This document shows positions 26,937 through 37,067 of a stretch of 43,622 bases of DNA, piece after piece; position 1 is the stretch's first letter; the number at the start of each line of letters is the position of its first letter. The translations under genes and the position numbers were made by a program. This DNA comes from Nanobdellota archaeon (GTDB lineage: Archaea > Nanobdellota > Nanobdellia > Woesearchaeales > SM23-78): contig JAHJQO010000028.1 in NCBI GenBank assembly GCA_018819305.1, positions 1 through 43,622 of the forward strand, written 5' to 3'. The notes beneath the pieces are model-generated. The model had not been told where the DNA came from. It did no database searches and was given only the letters and a program-made list of their open reading frames with translations.

Positions 26937-27710
26937 TCAATATATCTTTAGCAATTTTCTCAGACCTATACTTATGACAACGCTAAAAATAATATATGTC
27001 CAAAGCCAGTTAGGTCTCCATCCAAACAAGTTAATATTTCCTAAAGGATATACTTTTTCATTGCCATTAACTATTTTTTTTAATTTAGAATTCATAATTT
27101 TTTTTTCAGGTTCAACATATTTTCGCTCTGAACTTATAACCAGACTATGCTCATATTCTTCATTATTATAATTCAGAGTAAGTTTATACTCGCCTTCTTC
27201 ACCTTTTAATTCCCATTTGGCAAAATCATCTTTTTCACCTGAAACAATCTGTTGTGTAGAATTGTCAATAAATATCAAATCTGGAATGCTCTGCAAAGAT
27301 GCTTCTGGAGCATGTCCTTCTGCAAAATAAGCAGTTACATCAAATGTCTGATTCGGCTCTATCTGAATATAGGCCATGTGAGAGTTCAGCCATCCAAAAA
27401 TAATAATAATAGGTATTAATGTGTAAAGAGTTGATTTAAAACTGCTCTTCATATATTCCATATTGCCTTTCATGGCATCCTTCTGCATGGCCATTGCTTT
27501 TTGAGGATCTGACTTGCTAAGCGCTTTGAGTTTTTTCTGGCTTGCTTTCATATCATCTTTTAATTTTTTCATTTTTTTCTGGTCTGTTGTAAACTTATAG
27601 ACCAAAGTAATAATCACTGTAATGACAATCGAAACTATGAGAATAGCCAATATAGATGGCATATTAAGAAGTGGATTAAATATTGGGTCTACTATTCCTT
27701 CAAAAACCAT
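26937..27710 (-). CDS. DUF106/EMC3-TMCO1-like (archaeal YidC/Oxa1 superfamily) membrane insertase
   Basis: TM - charged coiled coil (TTDQKKMKKLKDDMKASQKKLKAL) - TM architecture, adjacent to secY. Confidence 0.85.
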   Translation of the reverse strand: MVFEGIVDPIFNPLLNMPSILAILIVSIVITVIITLVYKFTTDQKKMKKLKDDMKASQKKLKALSKSDPQKAMAMQKDAMKGNMEYMKSSFKSTLYTLIPIIIIFGWLNSHMAYIQIEPNQTFDVTAYFAEGHAPEASLQSIPDLIFIDNSTQQIVSGEKDDFAKWELKGEEGEYKLTLNYNNEEYEHSLVISSERKYVEPEKKIMNSKLKKIVNGNEKVYPLGNINLFGWRPNWLWTYIIFSVVISIGLRKLLKIY

Positions 27711-27787
27711 TGTTTTCCCTCACCTTTGTATCATTGAACTCAACAAATAATCAAAAAATAAAATAAAAACTTAAAATTTAGCAAATA

Positions 27788-29155
27788 TCAGCCAGTTATA
27801 AATTTTCTCATCATTGGATTCATATCCATCATATGCTGCTGAGCAATTTCTTCGTATAATCTATAAACTATCATGACAGTTAGTAATAATCCTGTGCCGC
27901 TCGTTAAAGCACTTGATATATCTGCCAGCGCTGCAAGCAATCCAACTGCCAGTCCTCCCATTATTGTAAGAGGCCAGATATATCTGTTAAGCATTCTTTC
28001 AAGTACACGAATATCCTTTCTAAAACCAGGAATCTGCAGACCTGAGCTAAGCATCTGCTTAGCCTGGCTTTTTGCATCTAACCCAGATGTTTGCACCCAG
28101 AAAAGACTAAATATCATGGCTCCAATCATCATTATCAATATATAAACCAAAGCATGCCAAAGATCTGAGAATTGCAGGGAATGTGTTATCATACTTCTGA
28201 TTATTTGAGGCCCATAAAGCCATGATGCCAACCCAGAAATAGGCGTACTGCCAGAGAACTGCCCTAATATCGGATGCCCCCATTTGGCAAGCATGCTACC
28301 AAACAACTGTATATTCGCTATTAAAGCGGCTACAAGTATGACTGGAATGTTGCTTGTGTAAAAGAAATGTAAGGGCCATCTCACACCATATCCTCTTACT
28401 CTTCCAAAGCTCAAAGGAACTTCTACTCTCATGGACTGTGCATATACAACAAGCAAAAAGACAACTATGGTGGCTACAATTGCTGCAAACATCAAGCCTG
28501 CAGTTACAGGATCACCCGCACTCAATGATTGAATCAGCGCAGGTACTGCTCCTGTTGCAACACCTGGATTTTGCGGACTTGGTAATGGATTAAATGCTCT
28601 TACGAACACACTCTGAGACACACCTGCTGCAATAAACAAGCTTACACCTGAACCAAATCCCCACTTACTAACAACTTCATCCATAAACATAATCATTAAT
28701 CCGCCAAGGAATAACTGGAAAATAAGAATCCATGGCGATACACCTGCTTTTGGACTTAATCCTCCCATTTGAATATAAATAAATGCTTCTAATATTATAA
28801 AACCTACAGACATCAATTTTTGGGTTCCTTGAAATCTTTTTTTTCCGTCTGTTGTTGTTAAATCAAACTTTACCAGGCCTGAACCATTAAGCAATTGCAA
28901 TACAATAGATGCTGTGACAATAGGTCCAATTCCCAGACTTATAATGCTTCCAAAGCTTGCTCCTAGAATAATTGACAAGAATTCAAATTGTTGAAGTGCA
29001 TTTCCACCTAATCCATATAAAGGTATTAATCCTAAAATAAAGAACAGCACAAGAGTTATAAGAGTCCATTTAAGTTTTTCTTTAAAAGAAAGTTTCTTCT
29101 GTGTAGGACCTTGTACTTCAGGAAGATTATATAGTATTTTGTCAAAAGCGCCCAT
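27788..29155 (-). CDS. secY: Preprotein translocase SecY
   Basis: Ten-TM SecY with GLGPIV-like ISLGIGPIVTASIVLQLL, GSGVSLFIAAG. Confidence 0.97.
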   Translation of the reverse strand: MGAFDKILYNLPEVQGPTQKKLSFKEKLKWTLITLVLFFILGLIPLYGLGGNALQQFEFLSIILGASFGSIISLGIGPIVTASIVLQLLNGSGLVKFDLTTTDGKKRFQGTQKLMSVGFIILEAFIYIQMGGLSPKAGVSPWILIFQLFLGGLMIMFMDEVVSKWGFGSGVSLFIAAGVSQSVFVRAFNPLPSPQNPGVATGAVPALIQSLSAGDPVTAGLMFAAIVATIVVFLLVVYAQSMRVEVPLSFGRVRGYGVRWPLHFFYTSNIPVILVAALIANIQLFGSMLAKWGHPILGQFSGSTPISGLASWLYGPQIIRSMITHSLQFSDLWHALVYILIMMIGAMIFSLFWVQTSGLDAKSQAKQMLSSGLQIPGFRKDIRVLERMLNRYIWPLTIMGGLAVGLLAALADISSALTSGTGLLLTVMIVYRLYEEIAQQHMMDMNPMMRKFITG

Positions 29156-29216
29156 TTTAATAAACCCTGATTAAACTTAAAATATTTTTATACACCCTGC
29201 ACCAAGCTAGACTTTT

Positions 29217-29825
29217 TCAAGCTTTTGCTTGAGGCTCAGCTTTTGGCGTTGGCTTGGGCGGAACTTCTTTTTTCTTTTCCTCTTTTTTTGGTGTATTTTT
29301 TGGTGTAGATTCTGCTTCATCACTATCATTTTCTGGTTCTGCTGCTTTTTTTGGCTTTGCTGTCTTTTTTATCTTTACTTTTTTAACCTGCAGAATCTTA
29401 ATTTCTCCGCCTGCTTCTTTTACTCTTTCAACAGCTTTTTTTGAAGCAAAATTCGCAATTATAATCAGTTTCTGTTTGATTGTTCCTCTTCCAATAACCT
29501 TATCATATCCTGCTTTCTTCAAGTCAATTTCATACCCAGTTGGTTTTTTTGTTGCAAAACCTTTTTCCAGCCAAATATTTAGATAATTACTAATAACATC
29601 AAGATTAACAGCTTTTACATTTTTTCTGCTTTTCGAAGTAAAACCAATGATTTTCTTTTCTTTCCAATATGATGGTTTTTTAGCGTCTCCCTTCTTACCG
29701 CTTCCAGCCCTGCCTCTTCCTCCACGATGACCAGCGCCTCTTCTTTTTTTCATAGCGCCTCCTCCGTGTGTTTTGCTGCCTCTGTATTTAGTTACTTTTT
29801 TTCTTTTGAATCTCATGATAATCAC
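29217..29825 (-). CDS. rpl15: Ribosomal protein L15
   Basis: KYRGSKTHGGGAMKKRRGAGHRGGRGRAGSGKKGDAKKPSYW; acidic/Lys tail. Confidence 0.95.
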   Translation of the reverse strand: MIIMRFKRKKVTKYRGSKTHGGGAMKKRRGAGHRGGRGRAGSGKKGDAKKPSYWKEKKIIGFTSKSRKNVKAVNLDVISNYLNIWLEKGFATKKPTGYEIDLKKAGYDKVIGRGTIKQKLIIIANFASKKAVERVKEAGGEIKILQVKKVKIKKTAKPKKAAEPENDSDEAESTPKNTPKKEEKKKEVPPKPTPKAEPQAKA

Positions 29826-29864
29826 ACATAATATTTATATTTTAAAGCATCATAGTTTATAATA

Positions 29865-30329
29865 TTATAACATCTTTTTAATTAATTCACTAATTTTAGC
29901 TCCTCTGTAACCAAGGACGCCACCCTTGTTGAATGGAACTTTGATTCCTTTTCTTTCAAATCCTCCTCTTGGAGGATGAAGCGCAAAGAATTTCTTTAGA
30001 AATCCTTTGTTGTTAGGGTCTTTTTTTCCTCTTTTTTCAAGCAATAATTTTAAAGTATCATCATCAATTTCTCCATAAGTAACATAATCCTTACATTTAA
30101 GAAGTGTTGCTCTGATGCTAGGAGTGTCTTCAACAACCACGCAAACATGTTTTTTTCTTAATCTCAAGGTATTTAGAGCCTGTTTCATATCTTTTCTAAC
30201 TCCATTTAATCCTCTAATAAGTATGATTGCTAATTTTCCTTGTGGCTTAACTTGTGTTTCAGAAACTGTTTTTTTTGCAGCTTCTTCTTTTTTCACAGGG
30301 TTTGTTTGTGTTTTTTGTTGTTCTGTCAT
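29865..30329 (-). CDS. rpl30: Ribosomal protein L30
   Basis: LAIILIRGLNGVRKDMKQALNTLRLRKKHVCVVVEDTPSIRATLLKCKDYVTYGEID. Confidence 0.95.
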   Translation of the reverse strand: MTEQQKTQTNPVKKEEAAKKTVSETQVKPQGKLAIILIRGLNGVRKDMKQALNTLRLRKKHVCVVVEDTPSIRATLLKCKDYVTYGEIDDDTLKLLLEKRGKKDPNNKGFLKKFFALHPPRGGFERKGIKVPFNKGGVLGYRGAKISELIKKML

Positions 30330-30331
30330 TT

Positions 30332-31249
30332 TTACTCTTTTGTTTTCTTATTATTGTTATCTTTATCTTCTGTTTTAACTTCTGCTGCTTCTGGAAGTAT
30401 TTCTGGTTGCATATCCTGCTGCTTCTCTTGTTTAGGTTCTTCATTGCAAATACCTAATGCTTTGAATTGGTCAGGTTGTATTTTAATCTGAATTGTTTTT
30501 CTTAATGCTTTTTCACAAGCAAGGATCATATTTATTCTATTTTTTGTCTGCCCTCTTGTTTTGGACCAAACATCCTTAATTCCAGCTATTTCCAAAATCT
30601 TCGCCACTTCTTTTTCACAGCAAAGACCTTTTCCTTTAGGAGCAGGCATAAGTATTATCTCAACAGAACCACATTTACCTTCAACAGCCACTGGTAAAGA
30701 ATGAGGTTTTCCACAACCGCATTGCCATGAACCACAGCCTCTTCTGATTTTAAAAATGTTTAGTTTTGCTTTTCTAATGGCTTTTTCTCTGGCAGGAACA
30801 GTTTCCTTAGCCTTTCCAAAACCTATTCCAACATGAGTGTTCTTATCACCAACAATAGCCATAGTTGAAAACTTTGGCTTGTTTCCTTCTCTTGTTTTTT
30901 TCTGGGTCTGACGGAAAACACGTCTTGCTCCTCCACCAAACTTACCCTTGGATTGTCCAATCAAAAGCAAATCCTGCTCCAGGTCCAGAAGACTGTCTAC
31001 TACTTCTGGTTCAAGGATTATAAAAGCATTATCCAGAACTTCATCAATATTTGTAATTTCTTTATTCTGTACTTTTCTTCCTAATTCTGTCTTCGGTTTC
31101 CAATTAGACACATCTGATTTATTTTGCTCTGTAGGTCGCTGAGTTTTCCTTGAATTTCTTGAACTACCCCTATTTCTTGGAGCTTTTTGGGAAGCAGATT
31201 CGTTGTCTTTATTTCCATTTGCTCTTTTTCTTTTTACCATAATCATCAA
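30332..31249 (-). CDS. rps5: Ribosomal protein S5
   Basis: MAIVGDKNTHVGIGFGKAKETVPAREKAIRKAKLNIFKIRRGCGSWQCGC. Confidence 0.95.
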   Translation of the reverse strand: MMIMVKRKRANGNKDNESASQKAPRNRGSSRNSRKTQRPTEQNKSDVSNWKPKTELGRKVQNKEITNIDEVLDNAFIILEPEVVDSLLDLEQDLLLIGQSKGKFGGGARRVFRQTQKKTREGNKPKFSTMAIVGDKNTHVGIGFGKAKETVPAREKAIRKAKLNIFKIRRGCGSWQCGCGKPHSLPVAVEGKCGSVEIILMPAPKGKGLCCEKEVAKILEIAGIKDVWSKTRGQTKNRINMILACEKALRKTIQIKIQPDQFKALGICNEEPKQEKQQDMQPEILPEAAEVKTEDKDNNNKKTKE

Positions 31250-31803
31250 CCATTTATTTTCTTTTTCATGCTTTCAAAATCTTTTTTAAAATCAGCAGGC
31301 GTAACTTTTATTTTGTTATATTCTGAAAAATGAGTCTGATTTTTATTTGAGGTCAAAAAAGCACTGATATGCTCTCCTGACAATCTTTTTTCTGAAGGGA
31401 AAATATCTTCTGAAACAGGAATTTGAATGCCTGCATCAACCACTCCTTTTAGAGCTGCATATATTCTGGAACCTTTTATAGGTGTCTGCAAACCAACATC
31501 AAGTATGGCTTCTTTAATTTTTTTTGCCAGTGCACTTTTCCCTAAACTCAAACCTGCTAAATAACATGCAGGAAGATTTATACAGGAGTATTTCCAGCCC
31601 ATTTTTTTTAAAGATGTGGAACTGACTCCACAAATAATTTTATCTCCATTATCTGAATATTCAGCCATCTGCAGTATTATTTGTTTATTGGTTTTTCGGA
31701 TTATAAGCCTGATTTGCTTGCTTTTAAGCAAAGATAATCTCTTCTTATAATTAGTTCTTCCTGTTCTCTTTCTGCGAAAAGGTATTGTTTTTTTTCCAGT
31801 CAT
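31246..31803 (-). CDS. rpl18: Ribosomal protein L18
   Basis: PFRRKRTGRTNYKKRLSLLKSKQIRLIIRKTNKQIILQ. Confidence 0.95.
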   Translation of the reverse strand: MTGKKTIPFRRKRTGRTNYKKRLSLLKSKQIRLIIRKTNKQIILQMAEYSDNGDKIICGVSSTSLKKMGWKYSCINLPACYLAGLSLGKSALAKKIKEAILDVGLQTPIKGSRIYAALKGVVDAGIQIPVSEDIFPSEKRLSGEHISAFLTSNKNQTHFSEYNKIKVTPADFKKDFESMKKKING

Positions 31804-31857
31804 TTGATTTCACGTTTATTCATTTGTTTAGTATTGTTGTTTAGTATTGTTATGTAT

Positions 31858-32385
31858 TTATTTTGATTTCTTCACAGTGGGTTTTGGCTTTGTTTTTGCT
31901 GGTTTTGAAACCTTAACTTTTTCTTTTACTTTAGTTGGGTCAATCATGTTATTTTCACGAACATAAATCTTGATATGGTTAATACTTCTGAAAAAGCCTC
32001 CTTTTGATTTAGCATAAAGCTGCCTGAAAACAGTAGGTTCCAAATAAAATCTTAATTTTTTCAAAAATGTTCTCTGCGCACGAACCGTCCTCATCCAAAC
32101 TTCTTTTTTAGATTCACGAGCAGTTGCTTTTCCTTTTCTATGGCCTCCTCCTTTTCTTAATCCTTTAGCCCTTTGAATTTTCCTTTTATTTGCTCTTACA
32201 CGTGAAACTCCTTTTTTCTGACGCTCCTTTATTGCGCCTTCGCCAACAAGCAATCTGATATCTGTCTTGGTTATGGCTTCTTTTATATCTTCAAGTCTAG
32301 CAGGGTCAAAAATGACTCTCTTTGCAGAGCATTTCATTACAATGGCTGCCAGTCTTTTTTGTAAAGTTAGTTTCATTTTAATCAT
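31858..32385 (-). CDS. rpl19e: Ribosomal protein L19e
   Basis: LQKRLAAIVMKCSAKRVIFDPARLEDIKEAITKTDIRLLVGEGAI. Confidence 0.95.
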   Translation of the reverse strand: MIKMKLTLQKRLAAIVMKCSAKRVIFDPARLEDIKEAITKTDIRLLVGEGAIKERQKKGVSRVRANKRKIQRAKGLRKGGGHRKGKATARESKKEVWMRTVRAQRTFLKKLRFYLEPTVFRQLYAKSKGGFFRSINHIKIYVRENNMIDPTKVKEKVKVSKPAKTKPKPTVKKSK

Positions 32386-32417
32386 TCCAATTAATCATTC
32401 TATTTTTTGTCATCTAA

Positions 32418-33056
32418 TCATGATTTTTTAGTAAGCACTCTGTCTTTTTCTTGTTTTTCAAGTTTTTTCTTATCATCTTCTGACAATTCTTCTTTTTTCT
32501 GCAGTTTTTCTGCAGATTCAGAATCTTTTTTAGATTCTGTTTTCTTTTCTTCAGGTTTTGCTGCTTTATCAGTAAGTTTTTTATCAGCAGATTTTTTCTT
32601 TTCTGTCCTTCTTCCAAGCTTCTTTTTTCGTTCTTCTTTGCTTTGTTTTAATTGAGCCTCAATTTTTACCAGAGTTTTTTCAACATCCATGTTCAGCAAA
32701 ACAAGATTTTTCTTTTTGATCTCATTGAGTAGCAATTGTCTTTTTTTTGCACCTATGCTTGAAGCCAGTACGATTCCTTGCTCCTTTGTAATTTTTTCTA
32801 ATTGCTTAATATTTGAAACAAAAACAGGTATTAAACCTGATTTATGAAAACATCTTATTAATTTTGGAGCTCTAAAACCGCTTTCAGGACTTCCACCATG
32901 ATTTTTACCTTTAATTCTCTGCTTATTATGCAACCCCTTTGGTCGTCTCCAGCTTCTTGATAGTTTTTTCTTTTTTGTAGTGTCATTTCTAACAAAAACA
33001 GGTTTTTTCTTCTTGGTTTTTGTTCTCTGTTCTAACAATTTTTTTGTATTTGTCAT
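32418..33056 (-). CDS. rpl32e: Ribosomal protein L32e
   Basis: SRSWRRPKGLHNKQRIKGKNHGGSPESGFRAPKLIRCFHKSGLIPVFVSN; long Lys/Glu tail. Confidence 0.95.
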   Translation of the reverse strand: MTNTKKLLEQRTKTKKKKPVFVRNDTTKKKKLSRSWRRPKGLHNKQRIKGKNHGGSPESGFRAPKLIRCFHKSGLIPVFVSNIKQLEKITKEQGIVLASSIGAKKRQLLLNEIKKKNLVLLNMDVEKTLVKIEAQLKQSKEERKKKLGRRTEKKKSADKKLTDKAAKPEEKKTESKKDSESAEKLQKKEELSEDDKKKLEKQEKDRVLTKKS

Positions 33057-33601
33057 ATTTTTATTGGCTTACCATCTTTTTCTATAATGAATATTCCATC
33101 TTGAAAAATTCTTTTGTCAAAACCATAGCGCTTTGTTTTTTTCTCTATTAATGCTGCAGTCTGACCTGTGATCTCTTTTTCAACTCCTTCAACAATTACT
33201 TCCTGGCCTTCAATTTGTATACTCACACCTTCAGGAATTGGAATTGTTCGGGGTACATTCTCCCCTACAAAATTCTTTATCTCAAAAAGTTTGCCTTTAA
33301 CGGCAACACTCATAGGGAAGTGACCTGAACATATTTTAAGTTTATAAACATGCCCTTCTTTTACTCCATTGAACATATTGCGAAGGTGTGCGGCAAAGGA
33401 TTTGATAAGTTTTTTCTCTCTTTTGCTGGCCCCTTTTGACTCAAAAACAATATTGTTTGACTCAACTTTGGAAGAAATATTAGGATTGTGCAGACTTCTC
33501 TTTATTTCGCCCTTTTCTCCTTTGACTGAGAAAAGACCTTTTTCTACATTAACAGTTATCCCTTCCGGTATTTCAATTTCTTCTCTTAGGTCTTGATTCA
33601 T
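33053..33601 (-). CDS. rpl6: Ribosomal protein L6
   Basis: EEIEIPEGITVNVEKGLFSVKGEKGEIKRSL...RNMFNGVKEGHVYKLKICSGHFPM. Confidence 0.95.
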   Translation of the reverse strand: MNQDLREEIEIPEGITVNVEKGLFSVKGEKGEIKRSLHNPNISSKVESNNIVFESKGASKREKKLIKSFAAHLRNMFNGVKEGHVYKLKICSGHFPMSVAVKGKLFEIKNFVGENVPRTIPIPEGVSIQIEGQEVIVEGVEKEITGQTAALIEKKTKRYGFDKRIFQDGIFIIEKDGKPIKI

Positions 33602-33630
33602 TTTATTTTCTTATCTTTTTTTATCTTTAT

Positions 33631-34023
33631 CTAATAGCAGAAACTTATTAATCTGCCGCCTATTTCTTTTTTCTTTGCTTCTATATGAGTCATCATTCCT
33701 TGCGATGTACTTACAATTATAATTCCAAAGTCCTTTGCAGGAAGGAATCTCTTTTCAAATTTTTCAAAAGAGTATTTTTGGACGCTAAAACGAGGCTTAA
33801 TCACACCTGCTTTGTTTATTTTTCCAAGCAGATGGATAACCAGCATGTCTCCTTTAGAGTCTTTGACTTCTTCAAATCCACCAATATATTTATGATCCTG
33901 CATAATGCTAAGCACTTTCTTGATGACCTTAGAGTTATCTTTAGTGATAACTTGTTTCTTCCCTAATTTTTCATATGCATTGATTTGTGAAATCACGTTT
34001 GACAAATGGTCATTTAAACTCAT
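33631..34023 (-). CDS. rps8: Ribosomal protein S8
   Basis: DHLSNVISQINAYEKLGKKQV...IIIVSTSQGMMTHIEAKKKEIGGRLISFCY; ends with TAG. Confidence 0.95.
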   Translation of the reverse strand: MSLNDHLSNVISQINAYEKLGKKQVITKDNSKVIKKVLSIMQDHKYIGGFEEVKDSKGDMLVIHLLGKINKAGVIKPRFSVQKYSFEKFEKRFLPAKDFGIIIVSTSQGMMTHIEAKKKEIGGRLISFCY

Positions 34024-34035
34024 TTTGCGCTTACC

Positions 34036-34266
34036 TCAACTATATTTTTTAAAACCTATTTTTGTAGCAATCTGCCTGAAACACTGCCTGCAAAAGTGCA
34101 GTCCATATTTGCTTATATGTCCTGCTGTCCTGCCGCATCTTCTGCATGCCTTTGTACTTCTTCCAAATTTTCTTTTTCTGGGTACATTATGTTTCAGGAA
34201 CTTTTCATATTTAGCTGGCTTGTTCCTTATTTGTTTCAAAACCTTAGTATGATTGCTTGTACTCAT
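34036..34266 (-). CDS. rps14: Ribosomal protein S14 (zinc-binding)
   Basis: [41 protein letters not shown]. Confidence 0.93.
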   Translation of the reverse strand: MSTSNHTKVLKQIRNKPAKYEKFLKHNVPRKRKFGRSTKACRRCGRTAGHISKYGLHFCRQCFRQIATKIGFKKYS

Positions 34267-34276
34267 TTTTTACCTC

Positions 34277-34816
34277 TTAAAATTGATCCCTATCTGGATC
34301 TTGTTCCTCTTCAATTTTAATTGCAAAGTTATTTTTCATGAAATCTATTGCATCTTTTCTTGTAATTCTGTGTCTTTGTGGAATTTTTCTTTTCATAATC
34401 TTTCTTTTCTTAATCCTGAATCCTGGTCTTTCTAAAGTCAATGATGCCTGGAGACCCATAACACCTATCTTATGATCATATTCCACACCAGGTATGTCAA
34501 TATATTCATGTATACCAAATGAAAGATTGCCATTATCATCAAAATTGTCTTCAGACAACATATTATTCTTGGCAGCTAATAGTCTTTTAATGAGTTCTGC
34601 TGCTTGGATTTTTCTTAATGTGATTTTACATCCAATAGGCAAGCCAGGCCTCAGACCCCAGCCAGCAATTCTCTTTTGAGTTATGGTCTTAACAGGTGTA
34701 ATGCCTGTGATGTTCTTTAAAAGAGTAGTTCCCTTGTCAAGGATATTCTGGTCTTTACCCGCACCTATGTTAAGGGTTAATTTCTCTATTTTTATAGTTC
34801 TCATTGCTGAATTCAT
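34277..34816 (-). CDS. rpl5: Ribosomal protein L5
   Basis: MRTIKIEKLTLNIGAGKDQNILDKGTTLLKNITGITPVKTITQKRIAGWGLRPGLPIGCK. Confidence 0.95.
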   Translation of the reverse strand: MNSAMRTIKIEKLTLNIGAGKDQNILDKGTTLLKNITGITPVKTITQKRIAGWGLRPGLPIGCKITLRKIQAAELIKRLLAAKNNMLSEDNFDDNGNLSFGIHEYIDIPGVEYDHKIGVMGLQASLTLERPGFRIKKRKIMKRKIPQRHRITRKDAIDFMKNNFAIKIEEEQDPDRDQF

Positions 34817-35523
34817 TTTTCTTGTGGAATTGTTATTACAGGTTTGCCTTTACCAACAGCAAAAGCATATTCACTTTTTGTTTCAAAAACATCTTTTCCT
34901 TCTTTGAAAACAATGTTGCCCTCTTTGAAATCATCAACTACAACTATTAAGCCTACGTGCTTACCTTTGTAAAGATAAACTAAAGCTCCTTTCTCGAGTT
35001 TCAAAACCTGGGTTATCTTGTTTTCTGGAATAGCATATAATAATGAATCATTGGTCTTTGCATCAGCCAATAACTTATCTCCTCTTTTGACGATAAAATT
35101 GCGGCCGTCAGAACAATTAAACTGCACTTTTTCTTTTGACAAATCTTTTTTATCTATTAACTTGGAAAGCTTTAGTTTTGATTCATCTTCCTTTATAGAT
35201 AGCACAAACATCTTATTCTTCTTGTCAATTAAGATACGGAAATATTCTTTAGTTGAAGGAAATGATACAACATCCAGAAATCCAACTGGAAACTTATCAT
35301 CATATCGTTTCACACCGTTAACCATCACACCTTGATTTTTTAAGAGATATTTTGTTTCTTTTGTTGTCTTAGTTTTATTCAGCATTTCTTTGAGCACTGT
35401 ATTAAGAGAAATACTTAAAGATAAATCTCTGCCCGGATTAGGCCTTGAAATAAACTTGTAGTTTTTTCTAAGTATATTCCATCTCTTTGGTGCATTTATT
35501 CTTTTTAAGTGATTTTTAACCAT
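34813..35523 (-). CDS. rps4e: Ribosomal protein S4e
   Basis: NHLKRINAPKRWNILRKNYKFISRPNPGRDLSLSISLNTVLKEML. Confidence 0.95.
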   Translation of the reverse strand: MVKNHLKRINAPKRWNILRKNYKFISRPNPGRDLSLSISLNTVLKEMLNKTKTTKETKYLLKNQGVMVNGVKRYDDKFPVGFLDVVSFPSTKEYFRILIDKKNKMFVLSIKEDESKLKLSKLIDKKDLSKEKVQFNCSDGRNFIVKRGDKLLADAKTNDSLLYAIPENKITQVLKLEKGALVYLYKGKHVGLIVVVDDFKEGNIVFKEGKDVFETKSEYAFAVGKGKPVITIPQEK

Positions 35524-35532
35524 TTTCTAAAC

Positions 35533-36054
35533 CTATTTTGTTTGTTGAACCTTTTCCTCTGTTTTGACTTTAGTTTCTTTTTTAGCCTCAACCTTAACTT
35601 CAGTTTTAGCATCGGCTTTGTTTTCTTGAGACTTTACTTCTGATTTTACTTGTTTTTTTCCCTGAGTTTGTTTTTTCGCTAGTCTTTTTTTATCATCTAA
35701 ATTAAGTTCTAGGATTAAAAGGTTGGAAGTTGGGAACGGAGGTCTGCTTTTTGACCCGTCTTTTTTTGAAACTTCAATACCTGTGATTGTAACTTTGCTT
35801 TTTTTCAAATTAATCAAATCAACTTTACCTTCTTTTCCTTTGAATTTACCGCGCATTATCCTGACTTTATCACCTGTTTTGACTCTCAGTCTTTTGATTC
35901 CATGCTTTTTTGCCAGCTCTTTATCCAAATGAACATTAATAAATTTACTTTGAATGTGTTTTGGAGCATTATACCTGTATTTTCTCTGCTTTCTCGGCTG
36001 TTTGCTCGCTTTCCACTTGGTTGAAAATTTTTTCTTCATATTATCCCTTTTCAT
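35533..36054 (-). CDS. rpl24: Ribosomal protein L24
   Basis: KHGIKRLRVKTGDKVRIMRGKFKGKEGKVDLINLKKSKVTITGIE (KOW motif); ends with TAG. Confidence 0.95.
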   Translation of the reverse strand: MKRDNMKKKFSTKWKASKQPRKQRKYRYNAPKHIQSKFINVHLDKELAKKHGIKRLRVKTGDKVRIMRGKFKGKEGKVDLINLKKSKVTITGIEVSKKDGSKSRPPFPTSNLLILELNLDDKKRLAKKQTQGKKQVKSEVKSQENKADAKTEVKVEAKKETKVKTEEKVQQTK

Positions 36055-36084
36055 TTATTAATTATTAATTTTATAATTGAATTT

Positions 36085-36486
36085 CTAAACCACCATATTT
36101 GCTATTTTAGCAACAGCAGGCCATTTTTCAGTAACTTCTTTTGCAATTGGCCCTTTGAAAATTGTTCCTTTTGGATTTCCTTTTTCATCTTTAAGCACAA
36201 TAGCAGCATTGTCTTCGAACTTGATTCTTACGCCGTTGGCTCGTCTGTATTCTCTTTTTTGTCTCACAATTATAGCAAAAACCACTTGCTTTCTCATGTC
36301 TGGTCTTCCTTTAATAACAGAGGCAGTAATCATATCCCCTACTCCTGCACTAGGGGTTCTTCCTTTTACTGTTTTAGACCTTTTAACAGATATTATTTTA
36401 ATCATTTTAGCACCTGAGTTATCACAAATAGGTAATTTAGAGTCCTTTTGCAGTCCTTTAGTTATACGGGCTTTTGAGGCTTTCAT
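36085..36486 (-). CDS. rpl14: Ribosomal protein L14
   Basis: KLPICDNSGAKMIKIISVKRSKTVKGRTPSAGVGDMITASVIKGRPDMRKQVVFAIIVRQ. Confidence 0.95.
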   Translation of the reverse strand: MKASKARITKGLQKDSKLPICDNSGAKMIKIISVKRSKTVKGRTPSAGVGDMITASVIKGRPDMRKQVVFAIIVRQKREYRRANGVRIKFEDNAAIVLKDEKGNPKGTIFKGPIAKEVTEKWPAVAKIANMVV

Positions 36487-36535
36487 TTTTTTATATGAAC
36501 GTTCAAAAATTCAGTTTTATGGGTTTTTGTTACTT

Positions 36536-37042
36536 TCATTTTTTATCTGTTGAAGGTTCTTTTTTCTCCTCTGTTGTTTTTTCTTTTTTTTCAGCTTTTA
36601 CATCTTTCATATTTGCTTTACTTTCTTTATCATCTTTTGATATTTTGACCTTTTGTTTTTCAAGAACATCTGCTGCTTCAATAGCTTCTTCTTTCAAAGT
36701 TTCTTTTTTGGTTTTTTGGCCAAGCACCTCAATAACAACAAAGTTCTTGGTTTTGGATAAAGGTCTGGTTTCAATAATTTTAACGACATCTCCTTTTTTA
36801 GCATTAATACATTCAGGATTATGAGCTTTAACCTTGCTTCTTCTTTTCTCAAATCTTTCATATTTTGGAACATGAACTTTTCTACCCCAACTCACAGAAA
36901 CTGTTTTGGCCATTTTATCATTTATAACCAGGCCTGAAAATATTCTTCCTCTTGTGCTTATCTCTCCGTGAAAAGGGCAGTTTTTATCTGCACATGCTTT
37001 ACTCGGTGCTTTCACATCCAATCCGATTCCTTTTTTCTTCAT
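36536..37042 (-). CDS. rps17: Ribosomal protein S17
   Basis: CPFHGEISTRGRIFSGLVINDKMAKTVSVSWGRKVHVPKYERFEKRRSKVKAHNP; long Lys/Glu tail. Confidence 0.93.
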   Translation of the reverse strand: MKKKGIGLDVKAPSKACADKNCPFHGEISTRGRIFSGLVINDKMAKTVSVSWGRKVHVPKYERFEKRRSKVKAHNPECINAKKGDVVKIIETRPLSKTKNFVVIEVLGQKTKKETLKEEAIEAADVLEKQKVKISKDDKESKANMKDVKAEKKEKTTEEKKEPSTDKK

Positions 37043-37067
37043 CTTAATTTCACTCCAAAATCAATTT

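Noticed and set aside
29217-29232. Hairpin TCAAGC-TTTT-GCTTGA at the 3' end of rpl15
   Set aside because: Only 6 bp and in a low-complexity Ala/Lys codon context; insufficient to call a terminator or an element copy.
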